This document shows, one piece after another, positions 1 through 6,708 of a stretch of DNA of 11,355 bases (position 1 is the stretch's first letter; the number at the start of each line of letters is the position of its first letter). The notes beneath the pieces were generated by a model, which saw nothing but the letters and a program-made list of their open reading frames with translations, did not search any database and had not been told where the DNA came from. The stretch is from an uncultured Bacilli bacterium (GTDB lineage Bacteria; Bacillota_I; Bacilli_A; RF39; UBA660). A program made the translations under genes and the position numbers. The stretch lies in NCBI GenBank assembly GCA_947587115.1, contig CANPXY010000034.1:1-11355 (forward strand). The letters run 5' to 3'.

Positions 1-189
1 ATAAATTTGTTCCCACGTAGTTAAAAAATCTAATGTACTTCTATTGCGCAACCAGTTTCTTATAACATCAGCAGCTCTTGAATTACTACTTTTTGCTTTT
101 GCTATATCTGAAATACAAATATAATCCTTTTCATTGATATTGGTTACATTTATTTTGATATCTTGAACTTCAATAATACTATTTTTCAT
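1..189 (-). CDS. KilA-N domain protein, N-terminal part (cut by window edge)
   Basis: The 63 codons from ATG at 189 run open to the first base of the window, so the C-terminus is missing. Visible segments are DYICISDIAKAK (about residues 22-33), then NWLRNRSTLDFLTTWEQIY (about residues 45-63). These match the start of the KilA-N domain, whose family pattern is an isoleucine-rich strand, then N-W-hydrophobic-R-N-R-x-T-hydrophobic-[DE]-F-L-x-x-W-E. KilA-N is a small DNA-binding domain known from phage and large DNA virus proteins and also found in many bacterial proteins, often in mobile or accessory regions. The start is supported by an AGAGGTG ribosome binding site 8-10 bases upstream. Any domain after KilA-N lies outside the window, so its exact role cannot be given. 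It is the only likely accessory gene at this edge. Confidence 0.75.
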   Translation of the reverse strand, partial: MKNSIIEVQDIKINVTNINEKDYICISDIAKAKSSNSRAADVIRNWLRNRSTLDFLTTWEQIY

Positions 190-282
190 GAATTCTTTCA
201 CCTCTTTTGTTATGTTCCTATTTATATCAATTTTTAGTTATTTCACCCAAAATATGAAAGAGTCATTTTTGAATTTTTCTTT

Positions 283-310
283 ATTCTATAAGACTTTAGA
301 AGTATTCTAA
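283..310 (-). promoter_or_regulatory. Possible promoter of the KilA-N gene with a palindrome over the -35 box
   Basis: On the minus strand a TTAGAA box (305-310) lies 16 bases from a TAGAAT box (283-288). The -35 box is one arm of a perfect inverted repeat, TTAGAA-GTA-TTCTAA on the plus strand (296-310), which could be an operator. The leader to the ATG would be about 90 bases. The boxes are weak and AT-rich sequence gives such matches by chance. An alternative promoter (TTGGGT at 245-250, TATAAA at 221-226) is about as plausible. The rest of 190-350 shows nothing else, and no clear terminator follows the TtcA gene. Confidence 0.3.
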
Positions 311-350
311 TTAAATCGTAAGCAATCAGTTGATATTTTCCTTATTTTCA

Positions 351-1199
351 CTATTCGTCTTTAAGTTCCTGATCTAGATCGTAATCCTCCAAAAAACTTT
401 TATACTTTCCCCTCTTTTTCACACCCAAAACACAATTGAGATTAACATTATCTAGGGCTTTAAAAATATTATAATCAATATTTTTATTGACTCCTCTTAA
501 ATTCTTAATGAGTTCTTTGATTTCTTTTCTTTTACTTGTACCATCATCGACGATGGCATTTTTTTCTGTAAAACGACAAGCACAATTGATAAAAGTAAGC
601 GCATTAGAATTACACCAAGAGATGATCTCTTCCTCTTTCACCAAGTAAAGTGGTCTTATGAGTTCTAACCCTGGAAAATGATCACTGTGTAGTTTCGGCA
701 TCATTGTTTTAACTTCAGAACCATAAAACATGGAAAGTAAAGTAGTTTCGATCACATCATCAAAGTGATGTCCTAGGGCAATCTTATTACAGCCCAATTC
801 CATCGCTCGATTATATAAGCATCCTCTTCGCATACGAGCACATAAATAACAAGAACTTTTAGGGTCCACATTATCGACAACAGAAAAAATATCACTTTCA
901 AACAGTTCGATTGGAACATTCAAAAGTTTGGCATTCTCGATGATAAGATTACGATTATATGCACTATATCCAGGGTCCATTACAACATAATAGGTAGAAA
1001 ATTTTACTTTTCCATGCCGTTGCAATTCCTGCATACATTTTGCAAGTAAAAAGGAATCTTTTCCTCCACTGATACAGACCATAATGCGATCATTCTCTTG
1101 GATCAGTTCGTATTCTATGACCGCTTTTACAAATTTACTCCAAATATCTTTTCGATATTTTTTTATAATACTGCGTTCGATCTCCTTATATCTTTCCAT
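351..1199 (-). CDS. ttcA: TtcA-family tRNA 2-thiocytidine biosynthesis protein
   Basis: A cytoplasmic PP-loop ATPase of 282 residues, of the family that adenylates tRNA cytidine 32 and replaces its oxygen with sulfur to make 2-thiocytidine. The ATP pyrophosphate-binding loop SGGKDS is at residues 44-49. A CYLC motif (Cys117, Cys120) and a later NCAC (Cys206, Cys208) match the cysteines that in TtcA hold a [4Fe-4S] cluster. The conserved GHHFDDVIETT segment is at 143-153. The length is near the usual 250-310. The gene begins 27 bases after the rsmF-like gene, so it is probably the last gene of the Ham1-like/rsmF/ttcA run. Other PP-loop enzymes (TilS, the CTU1 branch) share the fold, but the CxxC plus GHHxDD arrangement favours TtcA. 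The exact tRNA target in this organism is inferred. Confidence 0.85.
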   Translation of the reverse strand: MERYKEIERSIIKKYRKDIWSKFVKAVIEYELIQENDRIMVCISGGKDSFLLAKCMQELQRHGKVKFSTYYVVMDPGYSAYNRNLIIENAKLLNVPIELFESDIFSVVDNVDPKSSCYLCARMRRGCLYNRAMELGCNKIALGHHFDDVIETTLLSMFYGSEVKTMMPKLHSDHFPGLELIRPLYLVKEEEIISWCNSNALTFINCACRFTEKNAIVDDGTSKRKEIKELIKNLRGVNKNIDYNIFKALDNVNLNCVLGVKKRGKYKSFLEDYDLDQELKDE

Positions 1200-1226
1200 T
1201 CTATTGAAACTCCTTTACTTTTCCTG

Positions 1227-2516
1227 CTATAGATTGCGAAGTCCTTTGGGATAATGATTTTTTAACTTCCCTTTCGTAGCTTTAAAACCGCCTAAAACGT
1301 ACCCATCTACTAGTAAGACTCCATAACCATCTTGAATATCAGCTTCGATTTCTTCTCCTCGTAAGTAGGCTTCAATTCGTGGATCATGAAGAGGAAGAGA
1401 TAGTTGATGATCGAACTCTTTGCCATAAGCGGAAAACAAATAGTGATTGGGAAGAAAGTAATTGCCTTTAATTTCACCAAACTGGACGCCAGAAGAGACA
1501 ACATGTGTTCCACTTGGATCGACCATCTCAAATACTTTTTGATTCTTTACATAGAGCGTATGCGGTTTACTTAAATGGGTTAGAAATTCATCCAACACTT
1601 TAGAATTCGCTCTTTTTTCAGTTCTTGGTTGGACTTTTTCCTCTATTTTATTATCGTTTTTTAAATACGCAACAAACTGACCTTCTCCTTTATACTTGTG
1701 AGGATAAAATCGACGACATTCTTTTCCTGACAAACCTGGAAGCCCCAACTCTTTGATAGGCTCTAATGTATAGTGGTAGTTCTTACAAAACCATTCGACC
1801 ATATCTTCATTTTCTTCTTTTTCATAAGTGCACGTCGAATAAAGAAGATGACCATTTGTTTTGACCATCGATGCGGCATAATGAAGAATTTCCTTTTGTC
1901 TTTGACAACAATGTTTCACATTCTCGACGCTCCATTGGGAAATGGCTTCCTCGTCTTTACGAAACATTCCTTCGCCACTACATGGTGCATCGACAATAAC
2001 CAAATCAAAGTATCCTTGATAGACTTCACTTAAATCTTTGGCCGAACTCGATGTGATCATGACGTTAGAAAGCCCCATGCGTTCAATATTGCTGTATAGA
2101 ATCTGTGCTCGCTTCTTATTGATTTCGTTCGCTACTAGAAATCCTTTTGTCAACTGCTGTGCCACTTGAATACTTTTTCCCCCAGGAGCTGCACATAAAT
2201 CAAGAACGCGCATATTTTCTTTAATTTCAATCGTGTTGATTGTGGCCTGAGCCCCTGGATCTTGCGAGTAAAATAGGCCCGCATGATGATAGGGATGCCG
2301 CCCTATTTTACAATCGTTATGCAAGTAAAATCCATTCGCACAATCTGGTATTTTTTGAATAGGAAAAGGCGCAAGTTTTTCAAAGTCTGCGACACTGACT
2401 TTATGCGTATTGACACAGATGGCCTTTTCGTTTTCTTCTTCTAGACTCTTAAGAAAGTCATCATAGTCCACGATGATCTTTTGCATTCGTTCTTTGAATT
2501 CTTCTGGTAATTGCAT
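1227..2516 (-). CDS. rsmF: RsmF-type (NOL1/NOP2/Sun) rRNA m5C methyltransferase
   Basis: A SAM-dependent RNA cytosine-C5 methyltransferase of 429 residues. The SAM-binding motif LDLCAAPGGKS is at 105-115. The two catalytic cysteines of the family appear in APCSGEGMF (Cys179) and STCTYEKEENE (Cys229). Behind the Rossmann domain (about 70-285) is a C-terminal region of about 120 residues ending in HYPKGLRNL, typical of the Firmicutes RsmF/YebU type rather than RsmB, which has an N-terminal NusB-like domain that is absent here. In E. coli RsmF methylates C1407 of 16S rRNA; the site used by Firmicutes homologues can differ, so the precise position is inferred. ATG at 2516 is preceded by AGAGGGG. 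It lies 62 bases after the Ham1-like gene and 27 before ttcA. Confidence 0.88.
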   Translation of the reverse strand: MQLPEEFKERMQKIIVDYDDFLKSLEEENEKAICVNTHKVSVADFEKLAPFPIQKIPDCANGFYLHNDCKIGRHPYHHAGLFYSQDPGAQATINTIEIKENMRVLDLCAAPGGKSIQVAQQLTKGFLVANEINKKRAQILYSNIERMGLSNVMITSSSAKDLSEVYQGYFDLVIVDAPCSGEGMFRKDEEAISQWSVENVKHCCQRQKEILHYAASMVKTNGHLLYSTCTYEKEENEDMVEWFCKNYHYTLEPIKELGLPGLSGKECRRFYPHKYKGEGQFVAYLKNDNKIEEKVQPRTEKRANSKVLDEFLTHLSKPHTLYVKNQKVFEMVDPSGTHVVSSGVQFGEIKGNYFLPNHYLFSAYGKEFDHQLSLPLHDPRIEAYLRGEEIEADIQDGYGVLLVDGYVLGGFKATKGKLKNHYPKGLRNL

Positions 2517-2535
2517 GGAACATCCCCTCTTTTAC

Positions 2536-2566
2536 ACCTACCTTTACAGTAAAAAATAAAGTAGGT
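2536..2566 (-). repeat. Nested inverted repeat upstream of the rsmF-like gene
   Basis: The 62-base gap between the Ham1-like gene and the rsmF-like gene holds two nested palindromes. The outer one pairs ACCTA-c-CTTTA (2536-2546) with TAAAGTAGGT (2557-2566), ten pairs with one bulged base. The inner one is the perfect 11-mer TTTACAGTAAA (2543-2553). No T-run follows on the minus strand, so it is not an ordinary terminator. It could be an mRNA hairpin before the ribosome binding site, a processing site or a protein-binding operator. Function unknown. Confidence 0.4.
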
Positions 2567-2578
2567 ACCGTTTTAAAA

Positions 2579-3205
2579 CTACATACAAGGTCGTTTTACT
2601 TCCGTCAAATGTGAAGCAATAAAGTCAACGACATCCTCTTCACTCATTTGAATCTTTTCCTTGTCTTCTTCTGTAATATCGGTAAAATATCGATCCAATC
2701 CTTTATATTTAGAAATGGAATTTAATGGATACCCCGGATTGCGGTGGGATGTTGCAGTATCTACCATATAGAAGTTGTCTTTTCGCCACGTATAAGTACT
2801 TTCGTTTCCCTCTTCATCGATACAGACCAGACCATAGATCCAGCAACAATCCATTTTGCCATTGACCCCATACTGTTTTACTAAACTCGTATAGTGTTCG
2901 ATCATTTCTTCATCATTTAAAACTTTTCCCTTTACTCTTCGGACAAAAAGTCCTGGTTGCAATGCCTCCGGAACATTTTCAAGATAGAGTGTGTCGTCCA
3001 TTCCAATCGTCGGCATATGAGTCTTTTGATAAGCAGCACGCGCTTTGATTTGAGCATTTTCAATGGCAGTTTGTCCATTTTCTTCAACCTCAAGTTTAAT
3101 ATTTAAGTCCTTTAAAGAAAGAACCTGAATTCCTCGCTTCGCTAAACCATCTGAAAAACGCTGCGCTTTGCTTTGATTTCCGGTCGCAAATAAGATTTGT
3201 TTCAT
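2579..3205 (-). CDS. Ham1/RdgB-like non-canonical purine NTP pyrophosphatase, divergent subfamily
   Basis: A 208-residue protein of the ITPase-like fold, expected to hydrolyse dITP, XTP or similar damaged purine nucleotides to the monophosphate plus pyrophosphate. The N-terminal FATGNQSKAQRF (6-17) matches the family's TGNxxK substrate loop. EENGQTAIENAQIKA (41-55) matches the E-x-G-x-T-x-x-E-N-A motif, and MDDT (69-72) stands where canonical proteins have ADDSG. LQPGLFVRRVKGK (82-94) and SHRNPGYPLNS (153-163) mark a separate Firmicutes subfamily: the SHR motif comes before the GYP segment instead of near the C-terminus as in E. coli RdgB. Substrate range is therefore less certain. ATG at 3205 follows GAGGTGATAAG. 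It is the first gene of the run leading to rsmF and ttcA. Confidence 0.75.
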   Translation of the reverse strand: MKQILFATGNQSKAQRFSDGLAKRGIQVLSLKDLNIKLEVEENGQTAIENAQIKARAAYQKTHMPTIGMDDTLYLENVPEALQPGLFVRRVKGKVLNDEEMIEHYTSLVKQYGVNGKMDCCWIYGLVCIDEEGNESTYTWRKDNFYMVDTATSHRNPGYPLNSISKYKGLDRYFTDITEEDKEKIQMSEEDVVDFIASHLTEVKRPCM

Positions 3206-3248
3206 CTTATCACCTCATTTTTAACCATTCATGGCTGTTTTCGTTCTC

Positions 3249-3277
3249 ATTATATCATAAACAGCTCGATTTTCCTA
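3249..3277 (-). promoter_or_regulatory. Sigma-A promoter of the Ham1-like/rsmF/ttcA run
   Basis: A perfect TATAAT -10 box (3249-3254) carries the extended TGn motif (TGATATAAT on the minus strand). The -35 position (about 3272-3277, TAGGAA) is poor, as is common for extended -10 promoters. The start would fall near 3242, giving a leader of about 37 bases. It sits just beyond the lepB terminator, as expected for a new transcription unit. Confidence 0.65.
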
Positions 3278-3289
3278 TCTTTAAGAAAC

Positions 3290-3316
3290 AAAAAAAGAAA
3301 GACCATCGATCTTTCT
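3290..3316 (-). terminator. Intrinsic terminator of lepB, overlapping its stop codon
   Basis: On the minus strand AGAAAGATC pairs with GGTCTTTCT (nine pairs, one U-G) around a three-base loop, followed by a run of seven T. The left arm includes two bases of the lepB TAG stop (3315-3317). Confidence 0.85.
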
Positions 3317-3818
3317 AATGTTTGTAGCCAAAGCGAGAAAATGGAAACAACGTAAACTGAGCCTGTCCTAAAATCTGATCGTCTCGAATAAAGCCAAGAA
3401 CGCGACTATCTAAAGAATCGTCTCGATTGTCGCCCAAGACAAGATAACAATCTTCTGGTACCACGCCACGATCGAGTTGTGACAAAGAAAAATCAGCAGT
3501 TGGATCGTGATCAAAAGGTTCTTCGACTACCTCGCCATCGACATATAATTGATGATCTTTATATTCGATGTTTTCTCCTGGCAAGCCGATAACCCTTTTG
3601 ATAATCCTGGTATCATGATGATAGATGACCACGATATCAAACCGTTGGATTTTTTTAAAACGATAACCGATCTTGTTCAAAAGCATGACATCATTTTCTT
3701 TTAAAGTAGGCTCCATCGATGGTCCATTGACAATGACGGGCGTAACAAACCAAGTCTTAATGATCAGTACCACCGCAATAACAATCAAATAAGGGAACAA
3801 CTCTTTTAACCATTTCAT
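3315..3818 (-). CDS. lepB: Type I signal peptidase
   Basis: A membrane-bound serine protease that cuts signal peptides from secreted proteins. From the ATG at 3818 it has 167 residues. One transmembrane segment is at about 8-24 (YLIVIAVVLII core), with the catalytic domain outside. The serine nucleophile is Ser34 in NGPSMEPTL, the general base is Lys74 in RIIKRVIGLPGE, and the GDNRDDSLDSR box is at 129-139. The small size and single anchor are of the Gram-positive SipS type. The reading frame is open to TTG at 3830, but GGTGA at 3824-3828 is well placed as ribosome binding site for the ATG, so 3818 is preferred. It follows rplS by 38 bases with a terminator-like hairpin and no visible promoter between them, so expression probably depends on readthrough from rplS. 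Confidence 0.92.
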   Translation of the reverse strand: MKWLKELFPYLIVIAVVLIIKTWFVTPVIVNGPSMEPTLKENDVMLLNKIGYRFKKIQRFDIVVIYHHDTRIIKRVIGLPGENIEYKDHQLYVDGEVVEEPFDHDPTADFSLSQLDRGVVPEDCYLVLGDNRDDSLDSRVLGFIRDDQILGQAQFTLFPFSRFGYKH

Positions 3819-3831
3819 CTTCTTCACCAAA

Positions 3832-3866
3832 ACAAAAATAAGGCACTTCCTTGGCCTTATTTTTGT
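3832..3866 (-). terminator. Terminator-like hairpin at the rplS/lepB junction
   Basis: A perfect 13-pair inverted repeat, ACAAAAATAAGGC (3832-3844) and GCCTTATTTTTGT (3854-3866), encloses a nine-base loop. Read on the minus strand it has an A-rich left arm and a T-rich right arm, the form of a bidirectional-type intrinsic terminator. The rplS stop TAA (3857-3859) is inside the left arm. lepB starts 14 bases further on, so the element probably acts as a partial terminator that sets the rplS to lepB ratio. Confidence 0.65.
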
Positions 3867-4201
3867 CCTCTTTCTTTAAATCTGTATTGACCAACACGAT
3901 CTCTAAGGAAATGTAATTTTGCACGTCTTGCCTTACCTTTACGAACAACCGTAATCACAGCAATTTTTGGTGAATGAACAGGGAATGTTCTCTCTACACC
4001 AATACCACTAGACATCTTACGTACAGTGAAAGTTTCACTTACTCCACTACCCTTACGAGCAATGACAATACCTTCAAAGGCCTGAATACGTTCTCTTTTA
4101 CCTTCGATAATTTTAACGTCAACTCGAACCGTATATCCAACCCGAAATTCAGGAATATTAGGGTTGAGTTGCTTCTGTGTAATTTTGTCAACTACATTCA
4201 T
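3857..4201 (-). CDS. rplS: 50S ribosomal protein L19
   Basis: At 114 residues it has the normal length of L19, a 50S protein at the interface with the 30S subunit. Characteristic segments are FRVGYTVRVDVKIIEGKRERIQ split over residues 19-40, FEGIVIARKGSG (42-53), the SSGIGVERTFPVHSP block (64-78) and the basic end with RAKLHFLRDRVGQ (93-105). ATG at 4201 is preceded by AAAGGAGAG. It has its own strong promoter and a leader of about 70 bases, so it can be made in excess of the upstream trmD operon. lepB follows after a hairpin. Confidence 0.97.
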   Translation of the reverse strand: MNVVDKITQKQLNPNIPEFRVGYTVRVDVKIIEGKRERIQAFEGIVIARKGSGVSETFTVRKMSSGIGVERTFPVHSPKIAVITVVRKGKARRAKLHFLRDRVGQYRFKERGQK

Positions 4202-4272
4202 GATATCTCTCCTTTTCTAACCAATGATCATTCATATTCCTATTGTCAATATCAGCGGATCACCTTTTTAAC
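4202..4272 (-). promoter_or_regulatory. rplS 5' leader, candidate L19 autoregulatory leader
   Basis: The predicted untranslated leader contains a long-range helix: GGTGATC (4258-4264) can pair with GATCATT (4223-4229), seven pairs with two G-U. The helix closes just before the ribosome binding site. L19 leaders are a known regulatory RNA class in Firmicutes (Rfam L19_leader). I cannot confirm a match by eye, so the class assignment is an inference. Confidence 0.4.
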
Positions 4273-4279
4273 GTTTATC

Positions 4280-4308
4280 ATTATACCATACCTCAAATAG
4301 ATTGTAAA
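4280..4308 (-). promoter_or_regulatory. rplS: Strong sigma-A promoter of rplS
   Basis: TTTACA (4303-4308) and TATAAT (4280-4285) are separated by exactly 17 bases on the minus strand, and a TGn extended -10 is present (TGGTATAAT). The transcript would begin near 4272. This is the best promoter in the window and makes rplS and lepB at least partly independent of the trmD operon. Confidence 0.88.
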
Positions 4309-4324
4309 CTGTTTTTTAGTGAAT

Positions 4325-4783
4325 TTAACGAGATTTCCCCGTCTTTTGATGTTCATTGATCAAGCGTTGTTCCATTGCCATACGCTTCTGTTCCACTTCT
4401 TCTTTTAAAATAGTCAATTTCTTGGCCATAAAATGCAATTCTTCTTTACTCATATAATCACGATATTTATTTTTAATTTCTTGACGAAACTTTTCGATTT
4501 CACTAAGACACTCAAAAAGTCCCGTGCCGGTGTCATCATCGGCATTTAAAAGCATTGTGACAATCGTCAACAGACGTTGAAAATGACGTTCAACTTTCTT
4601 GTGAACAAGTTTTTCAATCAATGTGGGTTGAATTAAAATCATCTTGTTGACATGAATACAATCTTCAAAAGATTTTCCACTCTTGGGAGTAATATCGAAT
4701 CCTTGTAACGGATCATACTCCATGTAGACAAGCGCTTTCTCTTCTTTTTTCTTTACTACAAGATAATGCACATCGTGATCCAT
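4325..4783 (-). CDS. Conserved-position protein of unknown function between trmD and rplS
   Basis: I do not recognise this 152-residue protein. The first 55 residues alternate hydrophobic and charged residues as in beta strands (HYLVVKKK, ALVYMEYD, KMILIQP). The rest looks all-helical: 55-80 is amphipathic, then an acidic turn ADDDTGTG (81-88), then a long charged helix rich in E and K (90-145) that could form a coiled coil. There is no signal peptide, transmembrane segment, metal motif or nucleotide-binding motif. The frame is open to GTG at 4792, but AGGTGAT overlapping the trmD TAG stop places the start at ATG 4783, nine bases after trmD. Tight coupling to trmD suggests a role linked to translation, which is only a guess from context. 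The rplS promoter follows directly after its stop. Confidence 0.8.
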   Translation of the reverse strand: MDHDVHYLVVKKKEEKALVYMEYDPLQGFDITPKSGKSFEDCIHVNKMILIQPTLIEKLVHKKVERHFQRLLTIVTMLLNADDDTGTGLFECLSEIEKFRQEIKNKYRDYMSKEELHFMAKKLTILKEEVEQKRMAMEQRLINEHQKTGKSR

Positions 4784-4792
4784 AATTATCAC

Positions 4793-5458
4793 CTACTTTT
4801 GTAATAAATCGGGTCTTCTCTCTTTTGTTCTTTTCAATCGTTGTTCTTCTCGATAAGCACGAATTTTTTCATGATCACCGCTGATCAAAACCTCTGGAAC
4901 TTCGAGACCTCTAAAATTGGCCGGTTTCGTATACGAAGGATAGTCGAGCAGATGATCGTTGAAAGATTCCTGAAGATGACTTTCCTCTTGAATGACACCA
5001 GGAACGAGACGAATAATCGAATCCGCTAGCACCATACTGGCAAGTTCTCCGCCCGTCAAGATATAATCCCCGATGCTCACTTCAAAATCAACCAAAGATC
5101 GAATCCGCTCATCGAAGCCTTCATAATGCCCACAGAGTAAAATCAAATGTTTTTTCTTACTAAGTTCATATGCGAAAGATTGTTGATAAGGAACTCCATC
5201 CGGCGTTAACATGACGACATAACTTTCTTCCGTCTTGATGGCATTGATACAATCAAAAATTGGCTGACACATCAACACCATTCCGTTGCCCCCACCATAA
5301 GGGGTATCATCGACTTTATGATGCGGATCTAGTGAATAATCTCTAAAATTATAGAGATTGATTTCGACTAAGCCTTGATCGATGGCACGCTTGATGATGG
5401 ACTCAGAGAACACGCCTGTAAACATCTCTGGAAAAATGGTCAATATGTCGATTCTCAT
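4793..5458 (-). CDS. trmD: tRNA (guanine-N1)-methyltransferase TrmD
   Basis: This SPOUT-class enzyme methylates G37 next to the anticodon to give m1G37, which prevents +1 frameshifting. From ATG 5458 it has 221 residues and starts MRIDILTIFPEMF, the standard TrmD N-terminus. The trefoil-knot SAM site is visible as LLCGHYEGFDER (107-118) and SIGDYILTGGELA (128-140), followed by LVPGV, the ESF/LLDYPSYTKP linker (164-179) and the C-terminal tRNA-binding helices. Asp168 is at about the position of the catalytic aspartate of the Haemophilus and E. coli enzymes. An ATG at 5476 would add six residues, but 5458 gives the family N-terminus and an ATGA overlap with the rimM stop, with GGAAGGGAT as ribosome binding site. 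It is translationally coupled to rimM. Confidence 0.96.
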   Translation of the reverse strand: MRIDILTIFPEMFTGVFSESIIKRAIDQGLVEINLYNFRDYSLDPHHKVDDTPYGGGNGMVLMCQPIFDCINAIKTEESYVVMLTPDGVPYQQSFAYELSKKKHLILLCGHYEGFDERIRSLVDFEVSIGDYILTGGELASMVLADSIIRLVPGVIQEESHLQESFNDHLLDYPSYTKPANFRGLEVPEVLISGDHEKIRAYREEQRLKRTKERRPDLLQK

Positions 5459-5946
5459 GATCCCATCCCTTCCCATAAATCTATTATAATCATTTGTTTT
5501 TTTATATCAAGTGTTTTGATAAATTGTTTTTGAAGGGGTACCAAAATATTTTGACCTTCTAAATCGATCCGCAACACTTGATTGCCACCTCCAGCATCGA
5601 AGATTTCAAGAATCTTCCCTTGTCTACCATCCGTCGTTTGAACCGCACACTGTAACACATCTTCCATCAAAAATTGATCAGTCGATAGACCTAATACTTC
5701 TTTTGCCTGATAAACCTTCTTCCCACGAAAAGGAAGAACTTGATTTTTGTCATGAAATCCAGCTAGAGTAATCATATCGTACTGCTTATGCACGCGATAA
5801 GAGGTAATCTGATAAGGCTGTTGGTCGATCAAAAGTTCCTTCCCTACCATAAAGCATTGATCTTTATAAGGAAAATCTGAAAGAATGCGAATTTCCCCCT
5901 TAACTCCATGAAAAGAGACAATTTTACCAATATATACTTCTTCCAT
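5455..5946 (-). CDS. rimM: Ribosome maturation factor RimM
   Basis: RimM binds S19 and the 30S head and helps late maturation of the small subunit. From ATG 5946 it has 163 residues. The N-terminal barrel domain carries YIGKIVSFHGVKGEIRI (5-21), the family hallmark. The C-terminal PRC-barrel domain carries GGGNQVLRI (119-127) and ILVPLQKQFIKTLDIKKQ split over 134-151, ending with the LWEGM motif. ATG 5946 follows a perfect AGGAGGTAAT site; an upstream in-frame ATG at 5988 would run into the preceding gene and lacks family support. It lies one base after the SpoU-type gene and overlaps trmD by four bases (ATGA). The usual partner upstream in Bacilli, rpsP with khpA, is not here. Confidence 0.95.
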   Translation of the reverse strand: MEEVYIGKIVSFHGVKGEIRILSDFPYKDQCFMVGKELLIDQQPYQITSYRVHKQYDMITLAGFHDKNQVLPFRGKKVYQAKEVLGLSTDQFLMEDVLQCAVQTTDGRQGKILEIFDAGGGNQVLRIDLEGQNILVPLQKQFIKTLDIKKQMIIIDLWEGMGS

Positions 5947-5947
5947 A

Positions 5948-6685
5948 TTACCTCCTATTGAGTTCGTATAAGATGATGCTAGAGGCAATCGCTACATTCA
6001 AACTCTCGACATCCGGATTCATTTCGATATACAAAAAGCCATCACACAACTTCATGATTTGAGGATTGATTCCGTTGCCTTCGTTTCCCATCACCAAGCC
6101 AAACTGTGCTTTGTCTTTGGCCTTAAAACTACGGACATCTTGCCCACATTCCACTTTGGTCCCATAGACCGCAATCCCTTGGGCTTTTAACTCTTGAATT
6201 GCCTCTTTTAGATTGCGAGAAACAATGTTGATATGAAACAACATTCCTTGGGTTGCTCGAATAACCTTAGGATTATATAGATCAACGGTATTTTTACCTA
6301 AAACGACCGTATCGACATCAAACGCACAGGCACTTCGAATGATCGTCCCTAAATTTCCAGGATCTTGAATTTCATCGAGCAATAAAACTCTTTTTCCTAA
6401 GTCCTGATTCATCTCCATCTTCTTACAAAGAGCCATCACGGGACTAGGATTTTCAAGGGTGCTGATTTTATGTAAAATTTCATTGGTCACATACACTGCT
6501 GGAACTGGAAGAGGTAATAGTTCGTTCTGCTCCAAGATCAACTCGACAATAATTCCACGCTTATATGCCTCCAACACTAAATGCATGCCTTCAACCAAAA
6601 AAGTATTCGTCTTTTCACGATATTTACGATTTTTTAATTTCACATAATCCTTGACACGGTCATTATCTAAACTAGTAATTAACAT
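5948..6685 (-). CDS. SpoU/TrmH-family RNA 2'-O-methyltransferase
   Basis: A 245-residue SPOUT-class RNA ribose methyltransferase. Residues 1-90 form the small substrate-binding domain (TNTFLVEGMHLVLEA, 26-40). The knotted catalytic domain carries all three SpoU motifs: motif 1 DPGNLGTIIRSA (108-119) with Asn111 and Arg117, motif 2 VMGNEGNGI (198-206) with Glu202, and motif 3 IEMNPDVESLNVAIAS (220-235) with Ser229 and Asn230. The layout resembles B. subtilis YsgA and RlmB-type 23S rRNA enzymes rather than TrmL. The target nucleotide cannot be read from sequence. ATG 6685 has GAGGGTGG upstream. It is packed one base from rimM, which suggests a role in ribosome assembly. Confidence 0.88.
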   Translation of the reverse strand: MLITSLDNDRVKDYVKLKNRKYREKTNTFLVEGMHLVLEAYKRGIIVELILEQNELLPLPVPAVYVTNEILHKISTLENPSPVMALCKKMEMNQDLGKRVLLLDEIQDPGNLGTIIRSACAFDVDTVVLGKNTVDLYNPKVIRATQGMLFHINIVSRNLKEAIQELKAQGIAVYGTKVECGQDVRSFKAKDKAQFGLVMGNEGNGINPQIMKLCDGFLYIEMNPDVESLNVAIASSIILYELNRR

Positions 6686-6708
6686 TTTACCACCCTCTTA
6701 TACTACAA

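Noticed and set aside
3974..4300. Plus-strand open frame of 108 codons opposite rplS.
   Set aside because: Antisense to L19 and its promoter; its serine/threonine-rich composition is an effect of the opposite strand.
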